Shown: piece by piece, positions 63,943 to 64,000 of the stretch
How positions within the stretch are numbered: the stretch's first letter is position 1
Layout: every line of letters begins with the position of its first letter
Source: Marinomonas profundimaris
GTDB lineage: Bacteria; Pseudomonadota; Gammaproteobacteria; Pseudomonadales; Marinomonadaceae
Assembly (NCBI RefSeq): GCF_000508165.1
Contig: NZ_AYOZ01000001.1
Location: 124,001-188,000, forward strand
Direction of reading: 5' to 3'
DNA: 64,000 nt
Made by a program: the position numbers and the translations under genes
The notes under the pieces: generated by a model
What the model was told of the DNA's origin: nothing
Database searches by the model: none
What the model saw: the letters and a program-made list of their open reading frames with translations, nothing else

Positions 63943-64000
63943 ATGGATTACGAATTATTAAAAGTGATTTGGTGGGCATTGATCGGTGTATTACTGATTG
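63943..64000 (+). CDS. cydB: cytochrome bd oxidase subunit II (CydB), partial
   Basis: Only the first 19 codons are in the window: MDYELLKVIWWALIGVLLI, which is the expected CydB N-terminus. AGGAGG at 63931-63936 is a strong SD. It follows cydA by 1 base and is certainly co-transcribed. The rest of the gene lies beyond the window edge. Confidence 0.92.
   Translation, partial: MDYELLKVIWWALIGVLLI

Overview
The window looks like chromosome of a marine gammaproteobacterium of the Oceanospirillales. My best guess is Marinomonas or a close relative. This is inferred from moderately AT-rich coding sequence, many methyl-accepting chemotaxis proteins, a GlgX/GlgB/GH15 glycogen block and generally gammaproteobacterial proteins; no database was searched. 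I saw no rRNA, tRNA, insertion sequence, prophage or CRISPR array. Nearly all of the sequence is accounted for by about 53 protein genes, of which the last (cydB) is cut by the window edge.

Layout. 1-4.3 kb: small enzymes (FosA-like fusion, GNAT, MOSC), then an Lrp-type regulator with a class V aminotransferase. 4.3-8.6 kb: two chemoreceptors. 8.7-14.5 kb: a three-gene RND efflux operon. 14.6-17.1 kb: a MocR-type regulator divergent from a DUF1127 gene and a LysE exporter, with four operator-like repeats between them. 17.2-23.2 kb: GIY-YIG protein, VOC protein, RecQ, SrkA kinase, a response regulator with TPRs, and an amino-acid-hydroxylase-like 2OG-Fe dioxygenase. 23.5-27 kb: an unusual chemoreceptor with its extra domain at the C-terminus, and an ABC exporter. 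27.1-34.5 kb: a glycogen operon (GH15/phosphorylase-kinase-like protein, GlgB, GlgX). 34.8-46.8 kb: a fourth chemoreceptor, YqaA-like and SPOR proteins, YdgA-like protein, FAD oxidoreductase, SLC13 permease, ArgC, a KefB/C-type antiporter and HemG. 47-49.4 kb: a divergent RsgA-like GTPase and agmatine deiminase. 49.4-52.9 kb: a sigma-54 island with a near-consensus -24/-12 promoter, a repeat-rich small lipoprotein, a sigma-54 activator with a degenerate receiver domain, and two orphan genes. 53-54.3 kb: a 31-copy perfect 14-bp minisatellite beside a hisA gene of the eukaryotic (HIS6) type. 54.4-61.1 kb: arfB, a DUF1289 gene, then a compact seven-gene run ending in an OlsF-like ornithine-lipid synthase. 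61.1-64 kb: an alpha/beta-hydrolase lipoprotein and the start of cydAB.

The candidates I would look at first for undescribed biology are: (a) the sigma-54 promoter, lipoprotein and pseudo-receiver activator module; (b) the DedA, ATP-grasp, DinB, NRDE, YHS, DoxX-like, OlsF operon; (c) the MocR operator array; (d) the minisatellite that appears to have grown from one arm of the hisA terminator; and (e) the RsgA-like GTPase with both switch motifs altered. Functions are assigned by motif reading and recall of families. Starts were adjusted by eye using Shine-Dalgarno (SD) spacing, and many differ from the longest possible reading frame.
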